The notes: generated by a model from the letters alone, not told the origin. A stretch of DNA of 64,000 nucleotides from G963663525 sp963663525 (GCA_963663525.2 CAXXHC010000004.1:1240001-1304000); one strand, 5' to 3'; shown: positions 17,237 through 25,735, counted from the stretch's first letter. A program made the numbers and translations.

Positions 17237-18151
17237 GTGCGACTCGTCGCGCATTACGAACGCCACCTGGCCGACGAACGCGGGCTCTCGGCGCATACGG
17301 TATCGGCCTACCTGCTGGACCTGTGGCAGTTCGTCGCCTGGCTGGAGGACAACCACCCCTCCTACGCCGACGAAAAGAAAATCGCCGCCGTCCCTCTCGA
17401 CCTGTTGCGCGCCTACGTGGCGGATGTATCGGAGCATCTCCAGCCGCGCAGCCTGGAACGAAAAATCGTGGTTCTGCGCTCCTTTTACGATTTTCTGCTT
17501 CGCCGGGACTTGGCCAAGGCCAACCCGGCGAAGCTTTTGCGGCTTCCGAAAAGGCGGCGAAAACTGCCGCAAACCATGAAGATCGATGAACTTTTCGGCA
17601 TCCTGGAAAGCGAGTTCCCCGACACCGCGTTAGGAAGGCGGGATCGGGCGATCTGGGAATTGCTGTACGGATCGGGATTGCGCGTCAGCGAGCTGACCGG
17701 CCTCGACCTCGACCGCCTGGACTTCGAATCGAAACGGGTCCGGGTGCTCGGCAAAGGAAGCAAGGAGCGCGTCGTGCCGATGACCTCCGCCTCCGTGGAG
17801 GCACTGAACAGCTACCTTCCCGACCGCAGGGCGTTGCTCGAAAAGTGCAAGGGAACCAAGGACTTGCAAGCAGTGTTTCTCAATTACCGGGGCGGACGCC
17901 TGACCCGGCGAGGCGTGCGGCTGGTGCTCGACAGAACGTTGCTCAAGGCGGGAAGTTCCCGCAACATCGGTCCCCACGTGCTGCGTCACAGTTTCGCCAC
18001 CCATTTGCTGGATGCGGGCCTCGATTTGCGGACGATTCAAGAGCTTCTGGGGCACGCATCCCTTTCCACGACGCAGAATTACACCCACGTCAGTCTCGCG
18101 CACCTCGTGGAGGTCTACGACAAAGCCCATCCACACGCGAAAAAGAAGTAG
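17237..18151 (+). CDS. xer: Tyrosine recombinase, XerC/XerD type
   Basis: 304 residues, the usual length of XerC/D. Catalytic residues are visible: R149 (GSGLRVSEL), K173/K176 (GKGSKER), H247 and R250 (HVLRHSFATHLL), H273 (LLGHASLST) and nucleophile Y282 (NYTHVS). The N-terminal SAM-like core-binding domain spans residues 1-105. GTG start one base behind the VWA stop. The sequence fits chromosomal dimer resolution at dif rather than a phage integrase, because it has no arm-binding extension. XerC and XerD cannot be told apart from this alone. An AT-rich gene of opposite strand follows immediately. Confidence 0.92.
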   Translation: MRLVAHYERHLADERGLSAHTVSAYLLDLWQFVAWLEDNHPSYADEKKIAAVPLDLLRAYVADVSEHLQPRSLERKIVVLRSFYDFLLRRDLAKANPAKLLRLPKRRRKLPQTMKIDELFGILESEFPDTALGRRDRAIWELLYGSGLRVSELTGLDLDRLDFESKRVRVLGKGSKERVVPMTSASVEALNSYLPDRRALLEKCKGTKDLQAVFLNYRGGRLTRRGVRLVLDRTLLKAGSSRNIGPHVLRHSFATHLLDAGLDLRTIQELLGHASLSTTQNYTHVSLAHLVEVYDKAHPHAKKK

Positions 18152-18153
18152 TT

Positions 18154-19392
18154 TTAGTTGAAATATTTAGAAAATTTATTCCAGATACTTATTTTTAAAG
18201 CAATGCTTCTGTGCTTTTCAATATTTGCATAAGGTTCAACAAAGAACGATGCTTTAGAGCAAATAAAATCCGATGATAAAATCAAACAAAATGCTCCGGC
18301 AAAACATAAAGCGAGACAAATAGAAAGTAGACTATTTGCAATAAATAAAGTATGAGTCGCAGCCAAATCTAAACCGGCAAAATCATTAAGCCAAAACGAT
18401 ACTGAAGATTCCAATAGAAAAAGTACCCTGTTTCCAAGTTCAAACAAAGCTGTCTTTTGAATCACTTTAGCCAAAATGACAATCAAACCAAAATGCAATA
18501 AATAAACATACAAACGACGTCCTCCAGTTTTTGTTATATCAATAGAACCGATTTTTATTGTTGTTTTTGGCACAATCAACAAGAAAGACAAAGTTAAAAC
18601 AATTGATATAATATAGACATAAACTCGTATTAATACTCCAAAAAACAAATCGCCATATTCAATAAAACTGACTTGGCAAAACTGATCTACGTAAGCTTTA
18701 GTGAGGTTAAATACACTGCTTATAGTTCTATCGACAAACAGAAAAATCGACAAAGAGCTAAGAAAAGCAAAAATCATCATCACCAAAATTCCTCTATATT
18801 TTAAATTGTCGAATCTTTCAAAAAACAACTCAAAATTAAACCGATAACCAAACACAAACAAAGGGAAAAAAGCGATTGTCCTATGAATGGACATATAATT
18901 ATAAATATCAATCAAACCAAACGAAAGACCTATCAAAACCGCCACCAATACTTCTGGTGGATTCTCGCCAAAAATCTTTTTCATGAACTTAACGTAAGGC
19001 TTAATTGCCAACAACCAGCAAAATAAACTGACTAGATACCAAACTCCATACTCAAAATCGTATAAACTAATACTAAAACTAAAAAACAAATCGTGAAAAA
19101 ATAAATACAACACAGACCAAATGATGATTGGAGGCAAAATCTTTTTCATTGCCCTGTTGTATAATTTATTGAAATTACTTGTTTTTGCCAAATGGCCATT
19201 TAGCATAACAAAAGCCATCATGTGAAACTGATATATTAAAATACAAAACCAATCTGGCGGAACCAACCAAGAAACCCTTACTCTTGAATACATACAAAAA
19301 TGCCCGACAATCACCAAAAACATTAAAATTGCATAAGCATTTTCAACCCAGGCCAATCTGCCTGATGCTGTTTTTTCAAATTGCAGTGTCAT
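18154..19392 (-). CDS. Acyltransferase 3-like integral membrane protein, AT-rich
   Basis: 412 residues with about ten hydrophobic segments. The N-terminal region WVENAYAILMFLVIVGHF and the YQFHMMAFVMLNGHL segment match the acyltransferase 3 family (O-acetylation of surface sugars or lipids), with the histidine of IVGHF in the expected first-helix position. Base composition is much richer in A and T than the neighbours on both sides, a sign of horizontal acquisition. It lies tail to tail with the Xer gene, 2 bases apart, and no glycan cluster surrounds it. Substrate unknown. Confidence 0.78.
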   Translation of the reverse strand: MTLQFEKTASGRLAWVENAYAILMFLVIVGHFCMYSRVRVSWLVPPDWFCILIYQFHMMAFVMLNGHLAKTSNFNKLYNRAMKKILPPIIIWSVLYLFFHDLFFSFSISLYDFEYGVWYLVSLFCWLLAIKPYVKFMKKIFGENPPEVLVAVLIGLSFGLIDIYNYMSIHRTIAFFPLFVFGYRFNFELFFERFDNLKYRGILVMMIFAFLSSLSIFLFVDRTISSVFNLTKAYVDQFCQVSFIEYGDLFFGVLIRVYVYIISIVLTLSFLLIVPKTTIKIGSIDITKTGGRRLYVYLLHFGLIVILAKVIQKTALFELGNRVLFLLESSVSFWLNDFAGLDLAATHTLFIANSLLSICLALCFAGAFCLILSSDFICSKASFFVEPYANIEKHRSIALKISIWNKFSKYFN

Positions 19393-19960
19393 TTTGCTTC
19401 TTCATTTTTAGATATTTTTCGAGGAATACACATTATAGGACAACCATACTCATATCAAGGGGTTATAGGAAACTTCATTTCCCTGAAAATACTGTGTTTT
19501 TCTCCAAAGGGACGTTTTTGCCGTTTCGTATCAATTTCTACCATGGAATTTGAATATGAAATGTTATTAATTCCTATAATACTCTCTTTAGGAGGTCAAG
19601 AAATAATAAGTGGCTCATATTTTTGGAATCCAAACCAGAATGTTTTAAAACTACACGTACACATAACACCTGCAACATACTACGCGCACAGTTTTTACCA
19701 TTATTCATGGGTGATATATTGCAATCATTGTATTATTTTATACATATTTCTAGTAACAGTTTTCCCCGACATTGTCTGGGTGTCTGGGAAGAAATTCACC
19801 CGACCTGTGGTTTAGGTTTTCATTTTTAACGGCTTCCTCACCCATTTCATTCTCCCCCTACGAAATCGTTGCCGGGAAACAGTGACACTTTCCCCTCCCT
19901 CCGGTGTTTTCTCCGATGAAAGCCACGAAATTCGTGGTGCAGCATTCGAGAGGACAAATC
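19393..19960. other. AT-rich intergenic region, no supported gene
   Basis: The first 400 bases share the AT-rich composition of the acyltransferase and presumably came with it. Open frames here (for example 19381-19815) have no ribosome site and no plausible protein character. Near 19796 the block TTCACCCGACCT matches one arm of the long hairpin at 24030-24060. After about 19830 the composition returns to that of the core genome. Confidence 0.5.
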
Positions 19961-20404
19961 ATGCGATGGATGGTGGCAATCATGGGAATACTCGCGGCAT
20001 TGATGGTAGTAGCTAGGTCGGGATTGGCGGACAATCCGAGGAACGACGAGGAGGAAACGAATGGAAAAACCTCCCGGCTACAGGGAACGCTGTACGAGAA
20101 AGGCACCCGGCAGCCGCTATCCGGCGTTGCGGTGTTTCTCTACCCCACGGGACGTTCGGCTGTCACCGACGAGCGCGGGGCCTTCGATTTCGACGATCTC
20201 CCCGCCGGAGAATACCGCCTCGTCGTCGTTGCGGCGGATTACGAGCGGTTTCACCTTGTTAAAATCCTGCGGGAAGGCAAACCGGCCACCGTGCGTGGAT
20301 ATCTGGCGGCAAAACGCTATAAAACCGACTACGCGGCCCCCAAACGCATCCGAAACACGGATGTGCTTTGGATCGCCCACGAGTCGAAAACGTCTTCTTT
20401 GTAA
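19961..20404 (+). CDS. Secreted carboxypeptidase-regulatory-like (CarboxypepD_reg) domain protein
   Basis: 147 residues. ATG at 19961 follows GAGAGG by 7 bases and gives a signal peptide (MVAIMGILAALMVVARSGLA). A single beta-sandwich domain follows: LQGTLYEKGTRQPLSGVAV, TDERGAFDFDDLPAGEYRLVV. After it the RGYLAAKRYKTDYAAP stretch resembles the link from this domain to the plug of a TonB-dependent receptor, but the frame stops 40 residues later. Either a free-standing domain or the remaining N-terminus of a lost receptor. A cobalamin riboswitch lies just downstream. Confidence 0.75.
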   Translation: MRWMVAIMGILAALMVVARSGLADNPRNDEEETNGKTSRLQGTLYEKGTRQPLSGVAVFLYPTGRSAVTDERGAFDFDDLPAGEYRLVVVAADYERFHLVKILREGKPATVRGYLAAKRYKTDYAAPKRIRNTDVLWIAHESKTSSL

Positions 20405-20453
20405 GGCTTCTCCGGCTGACTTTTCCCCGTTTCGAAAATCTCCCTCCCGGTTG

Positions 20454-20482
20454 TTGACAACCCTCCCCCTACCTGATATTGA
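20454..20482 (+). promoter_or_regulatory. Sigma-70-type promoter for the cobalamin riboswitch transcript
   Basis: A perfect -35 box TTGACA (20454-20459) and a -10 box TATTGA (20477-20482) are separated by exactly 17 bases. Predicted transcription start is near 20489, where the riboswitch P1 stem begins. Confidence 0.75.
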
Positions 20483-20488
20483 ATAGAT

Positions 20489-20598
20489 GATTCGACCTCA
20501 GGAAACCGGTGAGAATCCGGCGCGATCCCGTCACGGTGATCGGCGCGTTTCGTGCGAAAACGTCCGCGACGCCCGTCAGCCCGATACTGAACCGAATC
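20489..20598 (+). promoter_or_regulatory. Cobalamin riboswitch
   Basis: Conserved blocks appear in order: AGGAAACCGGTGAGAATCCGG, then CGATCCCGTCACGGTGA, then GTCAGCCCGATAC, all characteristic of the B12-box aptamer. A closing stem GATTCG (20489-20494) pairs with CGAATC (20593-20598). The downstream 130 bases (GGCCTCGCGG, GGGCGGGAATCGGGCGG) could form the expression platform before the ribosome site at 20722. By family knowledge it represses the downstream gene when coenzyme B12 is abundant. Aptamer subclass not decided. Confidence 0.82.
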
Positions 20599-20736
20599 GT
20601 TTCATTCCCCTTTTTGGCCTCGCGGACTGGGTTGGGCGGGAATCGGGCGGCACATCAAAGCCTTTTCTTTCGATTTTCCCGAAAAAATCCATGGTTGACG
20701 AGGCACGAACCGGTCGAGTTCGAAGGAGTGGCCTGC

Positions 20737-20997
20737 ATGAAAACCGGAACCGTTCTCTGTTTTACCGGAACCTGCAACCTCGACGGCAGTTTCAACGACG
20801 AATACGCCGCCCGGCAGTTGGGATTGAATCCGGAACTGGCGATCTTCGCCGCCCCGAAAACCGGGTATTATTCCCTGCGTGACGCCCTGCGCCTGCTTTT
20901 GCAAAAAGGCTGCAAGAAAATCGAAGCCGTGCCCGTGATTCGATCTCTGGACGGACACATCAAGCCGGTGGGAGAAACGGTACATCTCTACGGCTGA
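20737..20997 (+). CDS. Unrecognised 86-residue protein under cobalamin-riboswitch control
   Basis: Soluble small protein with CFTGTCNLDGSFNDEYAARQ near the start, two cysteines four residues apart (C8, C13), a predicted helix SLRDALRLLLQKGCKK and a closing beta stretch IEAVPVIRSLDGHIKP. GAAGGAG precedes the ATG by about 9 bases. It is the only coding frame between the riboswitch and uvrC, so it is the most likely regulated gene. I do not recognise a family. A role in corrinoid handling or in a B12-independent bypass is inferred from the switch alone. Confidence 0.72.
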   Translation: MKTGTVLCFTGTCNLDGSFNDEYAARQLGLNPELAIFAAPKTGYYSLRDALRLLLQKGCKKIEAVPVIRSLDGHIKPVGETVHLYG

Positions 20998-21107
20998 AAA
21001 CGATTCCACACGGTCTCGGTCCTCATCATGGGGTGTGTATCACAAGGTATTGCCAAACAACAGCCATGCCTTTGTTTTATAACCTATGAATAATAAAGGA
21101 CAAAAAT

Positions 21108-21218
21108 CCCCTCTCCCTTTGGGAGAGGGTTAGGGTGAGGGTTCAAGAAATTCCCCTCACCCGGTGCTGAAGCACCGACCTCTCCCAGTGGGAGAGGCGC
21201 TTGGACCCTTTGGGTCCG
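21108..21218 (-). repeat. Interspersed repeat family A, copy 4 (core only)
   Basis: Inverted orientation relative to copy 1. It contains CCCCTCTCCCTTTGGGAGAG, GGGTTAGGGTGAGGG, CGGTGCTGAAGCACCG and GGACCCTTTGGGTCC. It preserves the uninterrupted site where the 174-bp insertion occurred in copy 2. Terminal repeats are not recognisable. Confidence 0.75.
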
Positions 21219-21331
21219 AGAAATGCCAACACCTTAATGTGACGCACGCCCCACCGTCATGACGTCCATGCTGGACAGTTTTCCCGACCGGGAGTACGAT
21301 GCTTCGCGAATCGATTTTCGTGGAGCGCTCC

Positions 21332-23188
21332 ATGCCGGATGTGGCCGAAATCCTGGGAAAAGCCCCGCACGATCCGGGCTGTTACCTGATGAAAGGCAAG
21401 GACGGGCGGATTTTTTACATCGGCAAGGCCAAGGATCTGCTGGCCCGTATGCGCCAGTACATCCCACCCGCCTCCGACACCCGCCCGTTCGTGAAACTGC
21501 TGCCCGAAATACTCTACAGCGTGGATTTCATCCTCACCGCCTCCGAGAAAGAAGCCCTGATTCTCGAAAGCAACCTGATCCGCAAACACAAACCCCGCTA
21601 CAACATCCGCATCAAGGACGACCGCAGCTACTTCATGATACGCCTGGATACGAGCAGGGATTTTCCGAAAATCCAGATCGTGCGCGCGAGGGTCGCGAAG
21701 GGAAAGGGGCTGTTCTTCGGACCTTACGCCTCTGCGGGCAAGGCGCGCGAGGTGGTGCGGTTGGTCAACAAGCATTTCAAGATCCGCACCTGCACCGACC
21801 GGGCCTTTGCCGCCGCCCGACGTCCCTGCGTGCGCCACCAGATGAACCGCTGCCTCGGCCCCTGCTGTCTGCCGGTGGATCGAGAGACGTATCATGCCGA
21901 AATTCAACGGGTTCGGCTGTTTCTCGAAGGCCGCAAGGATCTGCTCGTGGAGGATCTCACCCGGCTTATGCGGGAAGCTGCGAGCGAACAGCGCTTCGAG
22001 GATGCCGCCCGCTACCGGGACTCGATTCGGGCGGTGGAAGCGACCCTGGAGAAGCAGTACGCCCAGATGCCGAAAGCGAACAACTGGGACGTCCTGGGGT
22101 TTCACCGGGAAGGCTCCGAAGCCTGCGTGCTGTTTTCGCATTTTCGCAGCGGTGCGTTGACGGGACAAAGCGCCTTGATGGCCAGCGGGGAAGAACGCGA
22201 AGACGGCGAATTGCTGCACTACGCCATGGTACGCCATTACGAGCGGACGAAGTTCATGCCTGCCGCCATCCTGCTGCCGTTCGAGGTCGTTTCGCCGGAG
22301 CCCCTGGAACAGTGGCTGTGGGATCTTGCTGGGCATCGGGTGGCGATTTCCGTGCCTCTGCGAGGGTTCAAGCGCAAGCTTGTGGACAACGCCGCGACCA
22401 ACGCCGCACGCAACTTCGAGGAGAAGGTCAACCGGGAGCGCGGCAACCAGGCGATATTGGAAAAAATCCAAAGAAAACTGAGACTTACAAAATTTCCCGA
22501 ACGCATCGAATGCTACGATATTTCCAACATTCAAGGACGTATGGCGGTAGGTTCCGGGGTGTGTTTCATCCATGGTGTGGCAGAGAAAAGCGAGTATCGA
22601 CGCTACCGCATCAAGACGCTCGACAGTCCCGACGATTACGGCATGATGCGCGAGGTGCTGTCCCGACGTTTCAAGCGTGGTTTGGAGGAAGGCGACCTGC
22701 CGGATTTGCTGGTGCTGGACGGCGGAAAAGGACAGTTGAAAATCGCGGAAACCGTGTTAAATCAACTGGGTGTGGAAGACGTTGAGCTGGCCTCGCTGGC
22801 CAAATCCCGCCTGAAAGACCATGTGGGCGAAGGGGAAATCGCCGAAGATTGGGAGGGCAGCAAGCGCACTCCGGAGCGGGTGTTTCGACCCGGCGTGAAA
22901 ATGCCGATCCTTTTCAAACCGGGAACGGGCGAGCTGTTTCTGTTTCAGAGAATCCGCGACGAAGCCCACCGCTTCGCGATTACTTATCACCGAAAACTTA
23001 GGAAAAAAGAGGGGTTACGCTCCTCGCTGTTGGAAATTCCCGGCGTCGGAGCCACACGGATGAAACTCCTCCTGCGCCATTTCGGCAGTTTGAAAAGAGT
23101 GCGCGCCGCTTCGATAGAAGAGCTTGCCGCCGTCGAAGGCATTCCCGAAGGACTGGCCGAAAGGATACGCGAATACTTCGACCACTAG
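21332..23188 (+). CDS. uvrC: Excinuclease ABC subunit C
   Basis: 618 residues. The GIY-YIG nuclease domain is at the N-terminus (DPGCYLM ... IFYIGKAK), a UVR motif near residue 200 (EQRFEDAARYRDSIRAVE), the RNase H-like second nuclease domain around residues 385-520 (IECYDISNIQGRMAVGSGV, LLVLDGGKGQL), and a C-terminal helix-hairpin-helix pair (IPGVGATRMKLLLRHFGSL, AAVEGIPEGLAERI). It makes both incisions in nucleotide excision repair with UvrA and UvrB. Start at 21332 gives the usual UvrC beginning and has GGAG at 6 bases; an ATG at 21299 is in frame but longer than usual. Confidence 0.97.
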   Translation: MPDVAEILGKAPHDPGCYLMKGKDGRIFYIGKAKDLLARMRQYIPPASDTRPFVKLLPEILYSVDFILTASEKEALILESNLIRKHKPRYNIRIKDDRSYFMIRLDTSRDFPKIQIVRARVAKGKGLFFGPYASAGKAREVVRLVNKHFKIRTCTDRAFAAARRPCVRHQMNRCLGPCCLPVDRETYHAEIQRVRLFLEGRKDLLVEDLTRLMREAASEQRFEDAARYRDSIRAVEATLEKQYAQMPKANNWDVLGFHREGSEACVLFSHFRSGALTGQSALMASGEEREDGELLHYAMVRHYERTKFMPAAILLPFEVVSPEPLEQWLWDLAGHRVAISVPLRGFKRKLVDNAATNAARNFEEKVNRERGNQAILEKIQRKLRLTKFPERIECYDISNIQGRMAVGSGVCFIHGVAEKSEYRRYRIKTLDSPDDYGMMREVLSRRFKRGLEEGDLPDLLVLDGGKGQLKIAETVLNQLGVEDVELASLAKSRLKDHVGEGEIAEDWEGSKRTPERVFRPGVKMPILFKPGTGELFLFQRIRDEAHRFAITYHRKLRKKEGLRSSLLEIPGVGATRMKLLLRHFGSLKRVRAASIEELAAVEGIPEGLAERIREYFDH

Positions 23189-23545
23189 CACTGGCCGCAA
23201 ACGTGCAAATTGATGAAAAAACGTGCAGATTCGGAACGACGAGCTTTGCAAGAAAAAATAGCACGTTGCGAGACTTTTGGGTCGAAAAACGCCGTTTTTG
23301 TCCAGTTGCTGTACACTTTTCACGAGGTACCCTCGACTCGTTGCGAGAAAACCGGGGGGGGACTTTGCACGGTTTGGCGTGAATTTGCACGAGTTTTGCG
23401 GCATGAATCGAGCATGACGTGAGTTTGCACGAAAATGCACGACTTTGCAGTGTATTCAATAGATTTTGCGCAAGCGAGTCAGGAGTTTTCCAAGTAGGCG
23501 TTTTTATCCCGATATTTTGTAACCTATTGAAAGCATGGAGCATTT

Positions 23546-23643
23546 GTTGGATCAGGTCTCTGCCTGCTCCACAGGTTCATGTTGTCGGGTCAGGAGACCC
23601 GACATGAAACCTTATGGTTCAAGCCAGGAGGCTTGAACCAACC
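23546..23643 (+). repeat. Family B repeat, single diverged unit
   Basis: GTTGGATCAGGTCTCTGCCTGCTCCACAGG begins a copy with the same order of hairpins as the tandem array at 13830: a TCAGGTC/GCCTG arm pair, GTCGGGTCAGGAGACCCGAC, and GGTTCAAGCCAGGAGGCTTGAACC. The order of dyads is conserved while the sequence has drifted with compensating changes. Confidence 0.75.
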
Positions 23644-23720
23644 GTACTTGCGCCAACGAAGAAGGGCATTTCGTCCACCGAGATCAGAGGCGGAATGGTG
23701 TCGGGGTTTCCTATCAACCT

Positions 23721-23860
23721 GTACGCCGGCGTACACTTTGGACGCCAAAAATCACCCCCAACCTGTACGTGTACGTACAGGTTTGAAAACTATAACCCCA
23801 GTATCTACGCATAGTTATAAAAAATAGACCTACCCCCCATACGTGCACGTACAGGTTGGG
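23721..23860. repeat. Cluster of three long palindromes with CCTGTACG half-sites
   Basis: GTACGCCGGCGTAC (23721-23734) is a perfect palindrome. ACCTGTACGT and ACGTACAGGT (23761-23782) are perfect arms around a two-base centre. TACGTGCACGTA (23840-23851) is a perfect palindrome followed by CAGGTTGG. Each is flanked on at least one side by CAACC or GGTTG. Spacing of about 40 and 80 bases suggests repeated protein-binding sites, but no regulator gene is adjacent. Confidence 0.6.
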
Positions 23861-24029
23861 CCGACGCTTCGCAGATTTCGGTCAAAATTGCGGAAAACCG
23901 GGGGGATTTTGTTCCGTTTCGTCGTGTTTCGTCCGAAGTTTGCACGAACCGGAGCGAAATGAGGCAAGTGTGCGTGAAATTGCGCGACTTTTGCGAGTTT
24001 CCAAGGATGGGATTTTTTATAGGGAAAAT

Positions 24030-24060
24030 CGTAGGTCGGGTGATTTTCACCCGACCTACG
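24030..24060. repeat. Perfect 14-bp stem hairpin (family C)
   Basis: CGTAGGTCGGGTGA and TCACCCGACCTACG form a perfect stem with a TTT loop. One arm, CACCCGACCT, recurs at 19797 and 42300, so this looks like a small dispersed hairpin repeat. Without a T-run it is not a clear terminator. Confidence 0.7.
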
Positions 24061-24256
24061 CTACTACGCTACTGTAACAGATTCAGTAATTTTGCCGACA
24101 AGTATTCTTCGGGGTCATTTCGTTTGGAAATCCAAAACTGACAACCGCACACGTTACGGAAGCGTCCCAAAACTTGTTAAAAATTGACGATGGTCTCCTC
24201 CGCGCCCAGAATGGGCGTGGAACATTCTGCTACGAACAGAAAAGGAGAAGACCATC

Positions 24257-25537
24257 ATGAGTGAGTATGACGTATTAGAGCTTTTAGGGCAAGTTGACAG
24301 CACAGAAGCTGGCGAAACATTTCGAACCTTTTTACGTGGAGCGGCGCGAGATCTGATTCTGCGTGTAATGTCAGCGGAGGTTGAGCAGTTGTGTGGTCCT
24401 GCTTATCATCCTGATAAATCGGCAGAATATTCTCGTGCCGGTTCGGCTCCGGGTTCGGTGATCCACGAAGGGCGTCGGGAGGCGGTGAAACGTCCGCGCG
24501 TGCGTAAAGGCAAGGGAAACGGTGATAGCGAGGAAGTCATACTGTCCAGCTATCAAGCGGCTCGCGAGCCGGGAGAGCTTCACGCGATGCTGTTGCGGTC
24601 GCTGGTGGGCGGCGTCTCGACCCGGAATCAACAAAGCGTGCATCCCCAAAGTCCGAAGACGTCGAAGAGTAGCCTGAGCCGTCTTTTCACGAATGAAGGC
24701 GCTCGCCTTTTCGACGAGTTTCGCAAGCGCGATATCACCCGCGACGACTGGCTGATTCTGATGCTGGACGGGGTGCGTCTTGCCGAGGGTTTATGGGCCA
24801 TTGTAGCCCTAGGGGTTGCCTGTGACGGCACGAAGCATATGCTGGATTTCGAGGTGGGTGCCTCGGAGAACACGCAGGTCTGCACCGCATTGACCTCCCG
24901 CCTGTCGTTGCGGGGTTTTGCTCCCAAGCCAGAGCATCGCCTGTTTTGCACCTTCGATGGCTCGAAGGCCTTGAAAAACGCGGTGAAGAAACAATGGTCC
25001 GACGCCGTTCTTCAACGCTGCCTAGTTCACAAAGAGCGCAATCTCAGACAGTATCTACCCCGACGCGACTGGGGGGAAGTCGCCGGGCTGATGCGGCGCA
25101 TTCGCAAAGCTCAGGGCGCGGATGCTGGCCGGGAAGCATTGGAGAACCTACGGATTTTTGTATCCACGCGCAACGCCCAGGCGCTTGCAAGTATTGACGA
25201 GGCTGGCGAGGATTTGATCGCCCTGCATCTGCTGGAGGTTCCCAACACGCTGCATGTGAGCTTGCTGTCCACGAATCTGATCGAGAATTCGATCCGCAAC
25301 ATTCGCGGCAGGATCGGGCGGGTGACGCGCTGGCGTCCCGAGACCGACCAGCCGCAGCGCTGGCTTTCAATGGCGCTTACGGAGATCGAAAAAGGCTTTC
25401 GCCGGATCGGCGGCTACCGGGATTTGTTGGCTTTGGCTGAGGCACTGAAAAAGGAGAAGAAAAAGGAAGCGCCCAAACCGGGGAGAGTTGCGGCAAGTCC
25501 AGCGCATGTGGATTCCCAGCCATCCTGTGGCGTCTGA
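24257..25537 (+). CDS. IS256-family (Mutator-type) transposase
   Basis: 426 intact residues. The DDE triad is visible: D in LMLDGVRLAEG, D in CTFDGSKALKNA, and E in STNLIENSIRNIRGRIGRV. The flanking CLVHKERNL and RWL segments fit the family. AAAAGGAG lies before the ATG. The upstream GCGTCCCAAAACTTG (about 24160) is a candidate left terminal repeat, but I could not find its inverted partner downstream, so the right end may be lost. The transposase itself looks functional. The element sits in a repeat-rich region between uvrC and rsmI. Confidence 0.92.
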   Translation: MSEYDVLELLGQVDSTEAGETFRTFLRGAARDLILRVMSAEVEQLCGPAYHPDKSAEYSRAGSAPGSVIHEGRREAVKRPRVRKGKGNGDSEEVILSSYQAAREPGELHAMLLRSLVGGVSTRNQQSVHPQSPKTSKSSLSRLFTNEGARLFDEFRKRDITRDDWLILMLDGVRLAEGLWAIVALGVACDGTKHMLDFEVGASENTQVCTALTSRLSLRGFAPKPEHRLFCTFDGSKALKNAVKKQWSDAVLQRCLVHKERNLRQYLPRRDWGEVAGLMRRIRKAQGADAGREALENLRIFVSTRNAQALASIDEAGEDLIALHLLEVPNTLHVSLLSTNLIENSIRNIRGRIGRVTRWRPETDQPQRWLSMALTEIEKGFRRIGGYRDLLALAEALKKEKKKEAPKPGRVAASPAHVDSQPSCGV

Positions 25538-25542
25538 GAGTA

Positions 25543-25735
25543 TCGGCTTCGCCGATATGGGGACGCTGTCCCCAAACCCCTGGGATTTTTCGCTCTGGGG
25601 ACCTCAAGAGGGGCTGATGAAAAAAAGAAAAGGCAGAGAACAAACTCTGCCCCTCCATCGGTCACCCATCGTGGCGCTCCGGTTGCGTCCCCGCAGAGCC
25701 GTATCCTCCAGACAGGCAGGTTGAGGGTAGTACGA
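25543..25735 (+). repeat. Segment shared with the left end of the ISL3 element at 60872
   Basis: ATCGGCTTCGCCGAT, GGGGAC..GTCCCC, ACCCCTGGGATTT, a following A-rich block, then TTGCGTCCCCGC and TATCCTCC occur here and in the same order at 60911-61085, in the leader of the ISL3-family element. No coding frame is present. It may be a relic of another ISL3 copy or a structured leader shared by different elements. It directly follows the IS256-type transposase stop. Confidence 0.6.

Larger units (their letters stand above)
23189..24256. other. Repeat-rich non-coding kilobase between uvrC and the IS256-type transposase
   Basis: No supported gene. It holds many copies of TTTGCACG in both orientations (23195-23445), a family B repeat (23546-23643), three long palindromes around CCTGTACG (23721-23860), a 31-base hairpin (24030-24060), and two diverged copies of a GAAAACCGGGGGG block (near 23348 and 23890). 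The stretch near 23470-23515 (CCAAGTAGGCGTTTTTATCC) recurs diverged near 26140-26168 beyond the transposase. GCGTCCCAAAACTTG near 24160 resembles a left terminal repeat of IS256-family elements. Confidence 0.6.

Noticed and set aside
19381..19815. Open frame of 144 residues in the AT-rich region after the acyltransferase
   Set aside because: No ribosome site, an unusual mix of aromatic and hydrophobic residues, and location in AT-rich non-coding DNA.
20509..20997. 162-residue frame covering riboswitch and small gene
   Set aside because: It would translate the aptamer; the ribosome site at 20722 and ATG at 20737 define the real gene.
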